A stretch of 64,000 bases of DNA from Sphingobacteriales bacterium 44-61 (GTDB taxonomy: Bacteria > Bacteroidota > Bacteroidia > Chitinophagales > Chitinophagaceae). The notes under the pieces were generated by a model. That model was not told the origin of the DNA and did not search any database. It worked only from the letters and a program-made list of their open reading frames with translations. The DNA lies in NCBI GenBank assembly GCA_001898405.1, contig MKTW01000017.1:1-64000 (forward strand), read 5' to 3'. This document shows, piece after piece, positions 9,548-19,046 of the stretch; position 1 is the stretch's first letter; each line of letters opens with the position of its first letter. A program made the translations under genes and the position numbers.

Positions 9548-10858
9548 ATGGCTGCTGTAAAAGGTGAACAACTGAAAAAAAGTACTACAACAAAGGATGT
9601 TTTTCATTATGTTGATTCGGACAATAAGATTAACCAACTTTCACGGGAAGTATATAAAAAAGAAGATACAGAAATTCATTATCCCCGTGGGTTTACTGGT
9701 GGTCAGAAGTACGATACCATTGAAAAGATTATTTACAAAGGCTTTAAGAAAAAACTCCCTGTTGGGATTATTAAAGCCGTAACCTATGGTTATGGCTTTA
9801 CAAAAACCCTCAATCCTATTGCCTATTGGTTGGGAGAAAAATTTCAAATTAAAACAATAATCATTGAAAAAAATGGGAAAACCGCATTAGATAAAAAATC
9901 TTTTACACTCCATCTGAATGAACAAAATCTGAAAGACTTACAAGGATCAATGAGTAGCGTATTCCAACGAAATAGAGCTGAATTAAACCTGGCTGTACAA
10001 ATCAGCCTTAATTTGTTATTCCCTACTGTAGTCGCCAAGCCACCAAAGACATACTCTTCCAATTCGCTGGCATTATCACTATCAAGCTGGGGCAATGATA
10101 TTACAGAGTTTTCTGACAAGGATAAAAACGCCATAAAGGAATTGTTCGAAAAGTTATCGCTTAAAACAGATTTCTTAACTAAAGATGCGTTGGCAAAAAC
10201 AAAGGAAGTTATTGATAATAAATATATCGCAGATACTCTGACAAAGTTCAACACATTCATAACTACAAAAACGCATACTCCTACACTTGAAAAAAAATGG
10301 CAAACATTCCTGAAAGCAAATAACTGGATCTTTTCGTCCATTTTTGCGCAACCAATTGTGCTTTTCCAGGACGAAGCCTTTGTAGGCGGCAGAGCGCTGG
10401 ACAATAAGAATGGAAAGCTAAATGACTTCTTTATTAAAAATGATCTTTCAAATAATGTTTCGTTTCTTGAAATAAAAACTCACCTCACTGCTTTGGTGGA
10501 AAGCAAAGCATACAGGGGAACGGATGTCTTCAGCGCAACAAAAGATTTAAGCGGTGCCGTAGTCCAGGTATTGAACCAGCGTGATAATTTTCAGAAAGAA
10601 TATTATGCACTGAAGGCGAAGAGTGCGCATTTAGGAGCATTGGAAACCTTTAACTCGAAATCAGTAGTGATGATTGGTAGCCTGAACAGTTTAAGCGCTG
10701 GGCAGAAATCAGCATTTGAACTATTTAGAAGCAATAGTAAGGATGTGGAGATTATTACGTTCGATGAATTGCAATCTAAGATACAAAGTCTGCAAAGCTT
10801 GATCTCCCCGAAAGCAAAGAAAGCAACACCCAAAAAGAAAGCAGCGAAGAAGAAATAG
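9548..10858 (+). CDS. sduA: Shedu anti-phage/anti-plasmid nuclease (DUF4263)
   Basis: A 436-residue protein whose C-terminal half carries the Shedu/DUF4263 nuclease core: the helical entry TLEKKWQTFLKANNWIFSS, the stretch FVGGRALDNKNGKLNDFF and the PD-(D/E)XK residues D293 (LNDFF), E308 and K310 (FLEIKTHLT), with a supporting Gln at 340. Shedu is a single-gene defence system that protects against phages and plasmids, probably by DNA cleavage or nicking. The N-terminal 240 residues are presumably the sensor/regulatory part and are not recognisable. The tail is rich in lysine (KKATPKKKAAKKK), probably non-specific DNA contacts. It is monocistronic, divergent from the sigma gene. Confidence 0.85.
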   Translation: MAAVKGEQLKKSTTTKDVFHYVDSDNKINQLSREVYKKEDTEIHYPRGFTGGQKYDTIEKIIYKGFKKKLPVGIIKAVTYGYGFTKTLNPIAYWLGEKFQIKTIIIEKNGKTALDKKSFTLHLNEQNLKDLQGSMSSVFQRNRAELNLAVQISLNLLFPTVVAKPPKTYSSNSLALSLSSWGNDITEFSDKDKNAIKELFEKLSLKTDFLTKDALAKTKEVIDNKYIADTLTKFNTFITTKTHTPTLEKKWQTFLKANNWIFSSIFAQPIVLFQDEAFVGGRALDNKNGKLNDFFIKNDLSNNVSFLEIKTHLTALVESKAYRGTDVFSATKDLSGAVVQVLNQRDNFQKEYYALKAKSAHLGALETFNSKSVVMIGSLNSLSAGQKSAFELFRSNSKDVEIITFDELQSKIQSLQSLISPKAKKATPKKKAAKKK

Positions 10859-11005
10859 CGGTTAAGCAAAAAACTTACCGGTTGGCCATCAAGTATCATG
10901 GATAAGCCAAAGCATCTATGAAAAAATCCATTCGAATAATAAATACTTCCATTTGCGCAATTATTTCTTACAGGATATAGCCAATTTTGTTGCAAACCTT
11001 TAACC

Positions 11006-11416
11006 ATGAAACACGAAGAGCAGTTCATTAGCGTGAAAGTCGCCCGGTTGATCATTGGTTTTTTGCATAATACCCTGACCAAAGCAGAAGCAAAAGCCTT
11101 GGATAAATGGGTATGCGTTTCCGATACCAATATGGAAGTTTTTGAAGATTTGACAGAAGGTGTAGATAAGAATGTTTTCAATGCCGATAACCTGATTATC
11201 GAACCGGAAAACATCATTGATCTGTGGATCATTGCCAGCCTGATTGTTCGCCGCAAAATGAAAATGAATAGTGAAGTAGAAGATAAATACCTCGATGACT
11301 GGAAGAGTGCAGACAAAGGAAATAAAGCAATGTATAAGAAATTACAGCACCCGGCTTATATGCAAAAGATGCTGGTGTGGAATGAACTGAAGAGGCAGGA
11401 ATTATTAGCTTTCTGA
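11006..11416 (+). CDS. small FecR N-terminal-like helical protein, function unknown
   Basis: A 136-residue protein without signal peptide or membrane segment. Its first 55 residues (VARLIIGFLHNTLTKAEAKALDKWVCVSDTNMEVFEDLT) resemble the cytosolic anti-sigma segment of FecR proteins, in which a short helix pair is followed by an aromatic-rich turn. The periplasmic FecR domain is absent. Such solo proteins occur in Chitinophagaceae and might bind a sigma factor; this is inference. It is 147 bases after the Shedu gene with no clear terminator between, so co-transcription is possible. Confidence 0.6.
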   Translation: MKHEEQFISVKVARLIIGFLHNTLTKAEAKALDKWVCVSDTNMEVFEDLTEGVDKNVFNADNLIIEPENIIDLWIIASLIVRRKMKMNSEVEDKYLDDWKSADKGNKAMYKKLQHPAYMQKMLVWNELKRQELLAF

Positions 11417-12176
11417 CCCTTACCGGCTGATCATTCTACCCATTCTGCTCCTACAGTTTCCCCGCCATTTTAACCTACCAGGTTAAAAATCCCATCAACC
11501 CGATATTATTAATTTGGAAGGTGAAAAACCGCCCTTTATTGCTTCGTTTTAAACTTTAAAAGTTTATTCTGGCCAAGAATAATAATTTTTAAAGTTTTTA
11601 AGGTAAAAATTTGAAAATCAATTGATTTTGATGTATAATATACTATAGGCTGTCCCTTTTATTCTCACTTGCGGTGGATGAGTTAACCTGCCAGGAGGAC
11701 TTTTTCTACTTTTCTGCATATTTATATCTATATATACTGGGCCAAAAAGAAGGAAACACTGCCAAAATTGACAGCGAATTGACTAATAGGAGTTCGCTGA
11801 CAGTAGTGAGTGTCGCAAACAACCCCTTTGTGGGTATTATTGGACAAAATCCATTTGCGTCAACTGACTTTTTTACACCTTTGCTTAGGTAAAAGCATGA
11901 AGGCAGATTTTTTGACGCCTGAAAACAACTATTAGCGGAACAATGAATAGAGAAGAAACCATGTACCGGATTGTACATTCTTCGGGGGCTGTTCACCCCT
12001 TCAGGCAGGAGATGTTTAATTAGACAGGACGAAGATAGGAATCTAAAAATAGCAACCAAATCTTTTCCAACTCATTTTTTGTCATATCCCGGAGAGAACC
12101 GAGCTGCTACGAGAGGTGATGTACCAAAGCGAGGACTAATAAAAACAGTCATTTATGACAAATAAAAATTCAAAAA
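11417..12176. other. 760-base stretch without a convincing gene
   Basis: AT-rich sequence with long runs of A and T (11510-11640). Frames of 64-117 residues exist on both strands, and one 26-codon frame starts at 11943 (MNREETMYRIVHSSGAVHPF...), but none shows family features or consistent codon usage. The end of the stretch should contain the promoter and leader of the lamin-tail/STAND operon. I see no RNA gene. Confidence 0.5.
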
Positions 12177-12605
12177 ATGAGTTTAAGAATAGACAATCTA
12201 AAAAAGGATGGTGATGCTTCTGAAGAATACCTTCTGCTGGAAGCCACCGAGAACATCAACCTGCACGACTACGCAGTTGTTGACAGAACATTTGATACAA
12301 ATGGTGACCTTTCAAATCTTTTCAGGCACTACTTCAGATTTCCCGCAATACATGTAAAGAAGGGTGAATTCGTTTCCCTTAGGACGGGCAAGGGAACCTA
12401 TGTAGTGGGAAAAACGACCAACGGACATCCTGTACATAGGATTTACTGGGGGTCTGATGCTCCGATTTGGAATGACAATAACATTGAAACTGTCGAGGTT
12501 TTGAGAGTGGCTACGATTGCACAGACAGCTACAGGCCACCCTGCACCAAAGAAAAATCCAACGTTCAATTTCAGGCCTACCGGACTGAAATACGGCGGTA
12601 AATAG
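12177..12605 (+). CDS. cytosolic lamin-tail-domain (LTD-like) protein
   Basis: A 142-residue protein with no signal peptide. Residues about 15-110 follow the pattern of the lamin-tail domain, an immunoglobulin-like beta fold: a conserved entry EYLLLEATENINLHDYAV, the edge strand FPAIHVKKGEFVSLRTGKGT and the signature IYWGSDAPIWNDNNIETVEV. Bacterial LTDs usually form parts of secreted nucleases or surface proteins; a free-standing intracellular copy is unusual. The gene is 63 bases upstream of the large STAND NTPase gene on the same strand, so the two probably form an operon and the LTD may act as trigger, adaptor or inhibitor. That role is inference. Confidence 0.7.
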   Translation: MSLRIDNLKKDGDASEEYLLLEATENINLHDYAVVDRTFDTNGDLSNLFRHYFRFPAIHVKKGEFVSLRTGKGTYVVGKTTNGHPVHRIYWGSDAPIWNDNNIETVEVLRVATIAQTATGHPAPKKNPTFNFRPTGLKYGGK

Positions 12606-12668
12606 TCATTGCTAATTTAACAGGCCGTTCTTGGTGATCCATCAAGGGCGGTCTTTAAAATTCTCACT

Positions 12669-15600
12669 ATGAACGGAAGGCTTAAACTTATAGAACAACA
12701 ACTTATCGGAATTGACAGCGCCGCATTTCAGAATTTGTGTGATGTGTACCTCGCATTAAGAGAGCAGCAACTGGCAAGCATTAACCGCACCGGCAGCCAA
12801 TTAGGAAAACAAAAGACAGTAAAAGGCACGCCTGATACTTTTTTTAGATTAGCAGACGGCAGCCTGCGTTATGTGGAATATACCACAAAAGAGGAAGGAC
12901 TTGTTGCAAAAATCAAAGATGATATTGATAAGTGCCTGGATGAATCAAAAACCGGGATACCCGCCGCTGATGTCAGCAAGATCATTATTTGTTTTAACTC
13001 GCGGCTGGATGTAGCGGAAGAAACAGAAATAACCAAATATGCCGAATCTAAAAACATTCGTATTGAATTAATCGGTCTTGATTGGCTGGCACTTGAGATT
13101 TATTCCAAGTACCTGATCCTTGCCAAGGATATTTTAGGTATTCCATTGGATACAGGACAGCTTTTACCACTACAAAATTTTATTGAAGAGTATGATAATA
13201 AAGCTGGAAAACTTTCTACTCCGCTGAACAATCAATTTTTGCATCGCAAGGATGAATTAAAAGATATTGACAACCATCTTTTGGCCAATAACATCGTGAT
13301 TCTTTCAGGTTTTCCTGGCGTTGGCAAAACCAAAATAGCAATTGAATCCCTGAACAATTTCCTGGCGGCCAATCCCTGTTATACGGCTTTTGCAGTCTCA
13401 AAAAAAGATATGGATATCGGCGAAGATCTGCGCATTCACCTTCAAACCGACAAAGATTATGTCTTGTTGGTTGACGATGCTAACAGGCAACTTCTAAATT
13501 TCAAACAGATCCTCGGAGTATTCAAGGAAAGAAGAAAGGGTAATATTAAATTATTAATCACTGTCCGGAGCTATGCATTCAATGATGTGAAAAATGAATG
13601 TTCGGAATTTAGCCCGCACGAAATTACCATAAACAAATTCAGCGATCAGGAAATTACTGATATCGTTAAAAGCGATTCCTTTCAGATTTTAAATCCAAAA
13701 TATCAGAAGAAAATTATTGAACTGGCAGATGGGAATGCACGCCTTGCTGTAATGGCAGCAAGGTTAGCCAAAGAGCAGCAACAGCTTTTTTTGTTGGGCG
13801 ACATCTCAGATTTGTACGATTCTTATTTTCAAACCTTTATCAAAGACTCGGATATCTTCACCAATAAAACGCTAACAGAAACACTCGGCATTGTTTCTTT
13901 TTTCTTTACCATCAACAGGACTGATAAACCTTTCATTACAACGCTTCTGAAAGACTTTGACATTGACTACTACGAATTCAACGAAGCTATTGACGAGCTT
14001 CACAAACGGGAACTTCTGGAAGTGCAGTATAGCCATGCACGGGTTTCCGAACAAGTGATGGCAACATATTTCTTTTATAAGGTGTTTATCAAGGACGAAA
14101 TCTTGCCGTTCAGAATATTATTGTTTAATTATTTCCCTGCCTGGAAAAAGCGATTCTCAGATACTATTATTCCGTCCAACAATTCATTCGGATATGAAAA
14201 TGTCTTTGAAAAAATAAATGGCACCCTGGATGAATACCTCTATTCAAATTCAAATAATGAAGAAAATGCAATGGAATTCTTCTCTCTGTTCTGGTTTTAT
14301 AAAAGAGAGAAAATGCTGGCCTATTTCTATAAACGAATAAAAGACCTGCCAGAGCCGGAAGGTGGATCTTACGATAGTGACTATGAGATGAATGCCTTTG
14401 TTTGGGACAGAGATAAGACGCTGGATTTCCTTATTCACTTATTTGACCACCCAACAGAGAGTTTCACCTCTTCTTTAGAACTGGCATTTGAGTATTGCAG
14501 GAAAAAGCCTGAGAAACTTCCTGAACTAATACGTAGGATTCGGGAAAAGATTCTTTTTGACGAGCCTGATGAACATTCAGGCTTTATCAGGCAAGTAAAA
14601 CTCTTTGATCTGCTTATTAAGAACTTTAAAGAAGGAAAACCTCATTTTGTATCGGCCTTTTTTGCATTGGCACAGACCTTCCTTGGGCATCATTTTCAAA
14701 TCACAAAGGGAGGAAGAAACAATACAATTACTTTTTACCAGTATCCCTTGCCATTCTACGAGGTCACACAAGACTTTAGAAAGAAGATATGGGTTGCGCT
14801 TTTTGATTCTTATGAGAAGTATCCGCAGGAAGTGCTTGCCGTTTTAAAAAAGTTTAAGCCGGGATTTGAAAAAGCCATTCCTGAAATCTTAAAATTCGAT
14901 CTTTCTTTTATAATACCGTTTATCGACGCCAAGCTCGATCCTTCCTCTTTTGAGAACATTTACTTTGTTCGTGAGTTTGTAAGATGGCTAAACAGGGAGG
15001 ACATTGCTGACAGAAGTTATCAAAAATTAAACGAACGTTTTATAAGTAAAGAATATGAATACTTCCGTAAGCTCGACTGGAACAGGGTCAGGGGTAAGCA
15101 GGATTATGACTTTGAAAAATATGAGGATTTTCAAAAACTGAAAGAAGAAGATATCAGAGCATCATTTCAGTTTAAAGATCAAACTGAATTCGTTGAGTTG
15201 CATAAAGCGATTCAAAATACTTTATCCCTTGAAGGCAATAATGGATGGGGTATTTATCAGTCCCTAGATATTATTGCAGAAGAAACGTTTATCCGTAATC
15301 ACGAGCTGGGCTTTCAGTTACTGGCAAGCCTTTTTCAAAATTATCCCCCGGGATTAAACCCACTTTATAAGCCTGTAAATGCAATTATGCAGGCCGGAGA
15401 AGATTGGATAAAAAGGCTTTGGAATCTTCTCAGTTCATGGGTACACGAGTATAAGGTTTACTGGCAGCTTTCTTTCTTTGATTGCCTTCCCCAGGCATTT
15501 TGTGATGAATACTTTAGAGATGAACTGATTTCAACTTTAAATTCTGTTGACGTCCCTATTTCTTATTTGCGCTTTGAGAGTATCGAGAAATTCCTACCTG

Positions 15601-16412
15601 TTGACAAGGATATTGTTCAAACCGCTCTTAATATAGTTGTGACTAAAATTGAAAATGAAAAGCTCGCCATCAGGTTATCATTTCACTTTTTTGAAAAGTA
15701 TTCGAAATTTGTCAATGACACAGCGCTTGTCGGTAAGGCATATATTCAACAGGAAAAGCTAAGCAATCTTTTTGACCTTGAACGAAACGGTCTTAAAACT
15801 ATAATTGAGCAAGATGAAAATTTTCTATTTACCTACTTAAGCGAGTTTTATACTAACAAGGACTGGCATAACCGGAATACGCATAATCATCTGCCATTTT
15901 TATGGGATTTGGAAAACCACTCAGAAATTATTAAGAAGGCTGCCAACCTGATTGTTGAGCATAACCCCTATTTTGGGATCGGTGAATATTCTTTAAATAT
16001 CCTATTTAGTCACCTTAGTGGTGCACAGAAGGATAGGGCAAAAACTTTTATTCTTGATTACATCAGCTTGTACAATACCGATACAAATAAAATGAATGCC
16101 ATCTTTGATATTGTTCGGCATCACTTTCCTGATTTCTTTGAAACTGCATTTCTGCATTACCTTTCCCTGAATACCGATTTGGGTACTTTCCGGGAGATAT
16201 ATTGGCGAGGCAACGGTGGGATGTACAATGGGGAGACAATTATCGGTGAACTTCATGCCAAAGAATGGCAAAACATTATGGTGTTTACTGAGAAAGCCCA
16301 GAATCAGCTCGATCTGATCCCTATCAAAGCCTATATAAAACAACAAATTGCTTACGAACTGAAAAGTGGGGAGGAAGAAAGGAAAAGGAAGTTCATTAAT
16401 CCCGATTGGTGA
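12669..16412 (+). CDS. large STAND NTPase with N-terminal restriction-nuclease-like domain (Avs/nSTAND-type defence protein)
   Basis: A 1247-residue protein with three parts. Residues 1-160 look like a Mrr-type PD-(D/E)XK domain: GTPD at 53-56 and E70 in VEYTTKEE, with Thr at the position where Lys is usual. Residues about 190-460 form a STAND P-loop ATPase with Walker A GFPGVGKT at 214-221, Walker B VLLVDD ending at D270 and an Arg sensor in LLITVRSY near 300. The remaining 780 residues are helical repeats (many F/Y/W-rich pairs) of the kind used as target sensors. This architecture matches Avs-like and nSTAND antiviral proteins that bind a phage protein, oligomerise and activate the effector. 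The specific target is unknown. Confidence 0.8.
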   Translation: MNGRLKLIEQQLIGIDSAAFQNLCDVYLALREQQLASINRTGSQLGKQKTVKGTPDTFFRLADGSLRYVEYTTKEEGLVAKIKDDIDKCLDESKTGIPAADVSKIIICFNSRLDVAEETEITKYAESKNIRIELIGLDWLALEIYSKYLILAKDILGIPLDTGQLLPLQNFIEEYDNKAGKLSTPLNNQFLHRKDELKDIDNHLLANNIVILSGFPGVGKTKIAIESLNNFLAANPCYTAFAVSKKDMDIGEDLRIHLQTDKDYVLLVDDANRQLLNFKQILGVFKERRKGNIKLLITVRSYAFNDVKNECSEFSPHEITINKFSDQEITDIVKSDSFQILNPKYQKKIIELADGNARLAVMAARLAKEQQQLFLLGDISDLYDSYFQTFIKDSDIFTNKTLTETLGIVSFFFTINRTDKPFITTLLKDFDIDYYEFNEAIDELHKRELLEVQYSHARVSEQVMATYFFYKVFIKDEILPFRILLFNYFPAWKKRFSDTIIPSNNSFGYENVFEKINGTLDEYLYSNSNNEENAMEFFSLFWFYKREKMLAYFYKRIKDLPEPEGGSYDSDYEMNAFVWDRDKTLDFLIHLFDHPTESFTSSLELAFEYCRKKPEKLPELIRRIREKILFDEPDEHSGFIRQVKLFDLLIKNFKEGKPHFVSAFFALAQTFLGHHFQITKGGRNNTITFYQYPLPFYEVTQDFRKKIWVALFDSYEKYPQEVLAVLKKFKPGFEKAIPEILKFDLSFIIPFIDAKLDPSSFENIYFVREFVRWLNREDIADRSYQKLNERFISKEYEYFRKLDWNRVRGKQDYDFEKYEDFQKLKEEDIRASFQFKDQTEFVELHKAIQNTLSLEGNNGWGIYQSLDIIAEETFIRNHELGFQLLASLFQNYPPGLNPLYKPVNAIMQAGEDWIKRLWNLLSSWVHEYKVYWQLSFFDCLPQAFCDEYFRDELISTLNSVDVPISYLRFESIEKFLPVDKDIVQTALNIVVTKIENEKLAIRLSFHFFEKYSKFVNDTALVGKAYIQQEKLSNLFDLERNGLKTIIEQDENFLFTYLSEFYTNKDWHNRNTHNHLPFLWDLENHSEIIKKAANLIVEHNPYFGIGEYSLNILFSHLSGAQKDRAKTFILDYISLYNTDTNKMNAIFDIVRHHFPDFFETAFLHYLSLNTDLGTFREIYWRGNGGMYNGETIIGELHAKEWQNIMVFTEKAQNQLDLIPIKAYIKQQIAYELKSGEEERKRKFINPDW

Positions 16413-16464
16413 GAAATAGCCCATAAATTATCATTTCCTAAGATAAATTCATCGGAATCGGATC

Positions 16465-17010
16465 ATGGAGCATAGTATGGGACATTATAAATTGATGTTC
16501 GCACGAAAATTTCGTGAGTTAGAAAGCTTTCACAGCGAACTTTCTAACTATTCACTCATTGACGCAAGTGCCACGCTTCGTTATTTATTGCTTGATTCCG
16601 CACCTTTGATTGATGTATTGAACAAAGAGAAGCAATTACCGATCACCTACCGGGTCAATAACGATCCATGGCATGACCGGCCAGATGATCTGCTACCGGT
16701 GCTGGAATGGAAAGAAATCAATCCTTCGCTTTCGCTGAATCCTGCGGAGTTAAAGAAAGACGCTTTTTTAAAATTCAAATGCTTTTACTTTTTACAGCAA
16801 CCTTATACAGTACAGGATATTTTAAAATTCTACGCTTATGTAAGAGGCGGCATTCATTTAGATAAAGGCGAAGAAAAATTTCAGCCTTTACGGGATGCCT
16901 TTCAAACCTTCAAACTAAACGGTCTTTCTTCTCTTGATCATTCCATGAGAGGCATCCTACAAGTTGTCCTCACTACACTTCGCCAATACAAAGAAGCATT
17001 ATTGTCCTGA
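16465..17010 (+). CDS. hypothetical protein downstream of the STAND gene
   Basis: A 181-residue soluble protein that I do not recognise. It is helical, with an N-terminal part FARKFRELESFHSELSNYSLIDASATLRYLLLDSAPLIDVLN that resembles the packing of small HEPN- or Abi-like helical bundles but lacks an R-x4-6-H motif. It starts 53 bases after the STAND stop on the same strand, with no strong terminator between, so it is probably the third gene of the LTD-STAND operon. Its role could be accessory or immunity; nothing in the sequence decides this. Confidence 0.65.
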   Translation: MEHSMGHYKLMFARKFRELESFHSELSNYSLIDASATLRYLLLDSAPLIDVLNKEKQLPITYRVNNDPWHDRPDDLLPVLEWKEINPSLSLNPAELKKDAFLKFKCFYFLQQPYTVQDILKFYAYVRGGIHLDKGEEKFQPLRDAFQTFKLNGLSSLDHSMRGILQVVLTTLRQYKEALLS

Positions 17011-17179
17011 TTTTTTCAGGAATGTTTTGTTACCGGCTTTTGCATTTCATGGCATCGCCTGTTGCGTCGCAATCCATTCATCGTTCCGCTCAATGGGCAG
17101 CCGGGTATGTTGCTAAAATAGCAGAGAATGGATGCGGTATAAGAAACCTGTTCCATCCCGGTGATTTGTTTGAATTTCT

Positions 17180-17187
17180 TACTTTTG
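17180..17187 (+). promoter_or_regulatory. Bacteroidota -7-type promoter element before the AraC gene
   Basis: TACTTTTG matches the Bacteroidota -7 consensus TAnnTTTG. It ends only five bases before the ATG at 17192, so transcription would begin at or near the start codon (a leaderless transcript). A proper -33 TTTG at the usual spacing is not evident. Confidence 0.4.
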
Positions 17188-17191
17188 CATT

Positions 17192-18070
17192 ATGCCTGTT
17201 AAAAATACCCGCTCCGTTTCTGCCTTCAATGATGAATTGAAGCTAAAAGGCTTCAAGGTCTTTCAGATTGAACAGGACAGCAATGAAGTGCGACGGTACA
17301 GTCGGAAAGATTTTTACAAGATCTGCCTCACCACCGGCAAAAGCATCATTCACTACGCCGACAGGAGTTTTGAGCAGGAAGGGACGATTTTATTCTTTGG
17401 TAATCCCCATATTCCTTATTCATGGGAGACTATTTCAACATCGTATCGGGGCTATACCTGTTTGTTTTCAGAAGAGTTCCTAAATCTTTCCGATCGGGCC
17501 GAGCGCTTGCAGCAATCGCCTTTATTTAGAATAGACGGAACCCCCATACTAACCATATCCAACAGTCAAAGGGATTTTCTAAATACGTTATTTCAGCGTA
17601 TGATTGCCGAGCAAACGGGTGATTATGTAAACAAAGCGGACCTGATAAGAAACTACATCCATTTAATACTGCATGAGGCATTGAAAATGCAGCCTTCGGA
17701 AAACTATCATAAGCAAAGCAGTGCAGCAGTCCGTATCACAAAAGTGTTCCTGGAATTGCTGGAAAGGCAGTTCCCAATTGAAAGTACGAGCAGTCCTTTG
17801 CAATTAAAAACGGCGCAGGAGTTTGCCAATAAACTGGCCATGCATGTTAACCACCTCAACCGCTCTGTAAAAGAGGTGACCGGCAAGTCAACGACCACGC
17901 ATATTACCGAACGTATTGTTGCTGAAGCAAAAGCGTTGCTGCAACATACTGACTGGACAACTTCAGAAATAGCTTATGCCCTGGGCTTTGAGTATCCTAC
18001 CTATTTCAATAACTTCTTTAAAAAGCTTACCGGAACAAATCCCTCTGCGCTTCGTACCCGGTTTGTTTGA
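17192..18070 (+). CDS. AraC-family transcriptional regulator
   Basis: A 292-residue regulator with an N-terminal cupin-like ligand domain (FYKICLTTGKSIIHYADRSFEQEGTILFFGNPHIPYSWE) and a C-terminal pair of helix-turn-helix motifs (about 195-290), including MHVNHLNRSVKEVTGKST and the signature WTTSEIAYALGFEYPTYFNNFFKKLTG. AraC proteins of this subtype activate adjacent enzyme genes in response to a small molecule. The genes that follow on the same strand (cyclophilin-like protein, cupins, aldo/keto reductase) are its likely targets. Confidence 0.93.
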   Translation: MPVKNTRSVSAFNDELKLKGFKVFQIEQDSNEVRRYSRKDFYKICLTTGKSIIHYADRSFEQEGTILFFGNPHIPYSWETISTSYRGYTCLFSEEFLNLSDRAERLQQSPLFRIDGTPILTISNSQRDFLNTLFQRMIAEQTGDYVNKADLIRNYIHLILHEALKMQPSENYHKQSSAAVRITKVFLELLERQFPIESTSSPLQLKTAQEFANKLAMHVNHLNRSVKEVTGKSTTTHITERIVAEAKALLQHTDWTTSEIAYALGFEYPTYFNNFFKKLTGTNPSALRTRFV

Positions 18071-18121
18071 TTTTCTTATTCATCGGTTTGATTATCGTAC
18101 CGGCGGGGCCGCCAAACCCCA

Positions 18122-18129
18122 TAGTTTTG
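18122..18129 (+). promoter_or_regulatory. Bacteroidota -7-type promoter element before the cyclophilin-like gene
   Basis: TAGTTTTG matches TAnnTTTG and ends five bases before the ATG at 18134, the same spacing as the element before the AraC gene. This suggests that the downstream genes start their own, nearly leaderless transcript. No -33 element at the usual distance was recognised. Confidence 0.4.
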
Positions 18130-18133
18130 TGGT

Positions 18134-18505
18134 ATGAAAAATGTGCATGTAAACCGGATAGTCCGGATAACAGCTGGCGAAACAGTGTTGACTGCGACGA
18201 TGAACCAGAGCGCAGCCGCCAATGATTTTTTGTCTTTGTTACCACTCACCATGAACTTAACGGATTACGCAGCTACAGAAAAGATAAGCGACCTGCCCAG
18301 GCCCCTGAACACCGCCGGTGCACCCGCAGGTTATAAGCCCTCCGTGGGTGATATAACCTACTATGCTCCCTGGGGTAACCTGGCTATTTTTTATAAAGGC
18401 TTTGGTTATGCAGGCGGACTGGTGCCACTGGGCAGAATTGACGAAGGCATTGAAGCACTGAAGCGTAACGGTTCAATAACCGTAAAAATGGAACTCATTT
18501 CCTAA
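18134..18505 (+). CDS. cyclophilin-like fold protein (TM1367/DUF369-like)
   Basis: A 123-residue protein with the features of the bacterial cyclophilin-like family: the core LTATMNQSAAANDFLSLLPLTMNLTDYAATEK, a central KPSVGDITYYAPWGNLAIFYKGFGYAGGLVPLGRI and a final short strand. The fold is that of peptidyl-prolyl isomerases, but catalytic activity has not been shown for most of these proteins. In Bacteroidota they are often next to aldo/keto reductases, flavodoxins and cupins under AraC control, as here. Confidence 0.8.
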   Translation: MKNVHVNRIVRITAGETVLTATMNQSAAANDFLSLLPLTMNLTDYAATEKISDLPRPLNTAGAPAGYKPSVGDITYYAPWGNLAIFYKGFGYAGGLVPLGRIDEGIEALKRNGSITVKMELIS

Positions 18506-18521
18506 CCATAATAAAGACAAT

Positions 18522-19019
18522 ATGAGATTGAATAAAAGCAATTCATTATTATTGGTCGTACTTGTTTTTCTTTCGGTAGCATTATTGGGCTGTAGGGAAA
18601 AAGCTTCAAAAGAAACGGCGGGTAGTGAATTGTATAACATTTTTCCAAAAGGTGAATTAGGCCCGGCAGGGAACTTTACGGGCAAAGCCTGGAACATGGG
18701 TTTAGTTCCCAATGACAGTACTTATACCACCTTAGTTGGCAACGTTTACTTTGAACCCGGCGCAAGAAGCAACTGGCATACACATCCTGCCGGCCAGATT
18801 TTGATTATTACGGATGGCGTGGGCTTTCACCAGATTAAAGGACAGCCTAAACAACTATTACATAAAGGAGACGTAGTTCAATGTCCGCCTGGCGCGGAGC
18901 ATTGGCATGGCGCCAGTCCGGATACCGGCCTGCAACAATTGTATATCGTGCCGAATACAGAAAAAGGAATCGTGCAATGGTTACAACCCGTCACCGATGA
19001 GGAATATAAAAGCAAATAA
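18522..19019 (+). CDS. cupin-domain lipoprotein
   Basis: A 165-residue exported lipoprotein: the signal LLVVLVFLSVALLGC places the lipidated Cys at residue 24. The single cupin barrel has the metal ligands H86, H88, Q92 and H127 (NWHTHPAGQ...AEHWHG). The C-terminus (VQWLQPVTDEEY) is closely related to that of the cytosolic cupin encoded at 19962, so the two are paralogues working in different compartments. Family members are metal-dependent and often act in small-molecule oxidation or detoxification; the substrate is unknown. Sixteen bases separate it from the cyclophilin-like gene. Confidence 0.85.
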   Translation: MRLNKSNSLLLVVLVFLSVALLGCREKASKETAGSELYNIFPKGELGPAGNFTGKAWNMGLVPNDSTYTTLVGNVYFEPGARSNWHTHPAGQILIITDGVGFHQIKGQPKQLLHKGDVVQCPPGAEHWHGASPDTGLQQLYIVPNTEKGIVQWLQPVTDEEYKSK

Positions 19020-19046
19020 AAATAAAAAACGTAAAAGCATACGACA

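Noticed and set aside
10603-11316. 237-codon minus-strand frame across Shedu end and the next gene
   Set aside because: Antisense to two supported plus-strand genes; composition is Ser/Leu/Phe-rich, typical of a shadow frame.
11674-11892. 72-codon frame on the plus strand after the FecR-N-like gene
   Set aside because: Low-complexity start, no family features, overlaps an equally long antisense frame; probably chance.
17022-17240. 72-codon frame upstream of the AraC gene
   Set aside because: Overlaps the AraC start and its promoter-like element; no recognisable domain.
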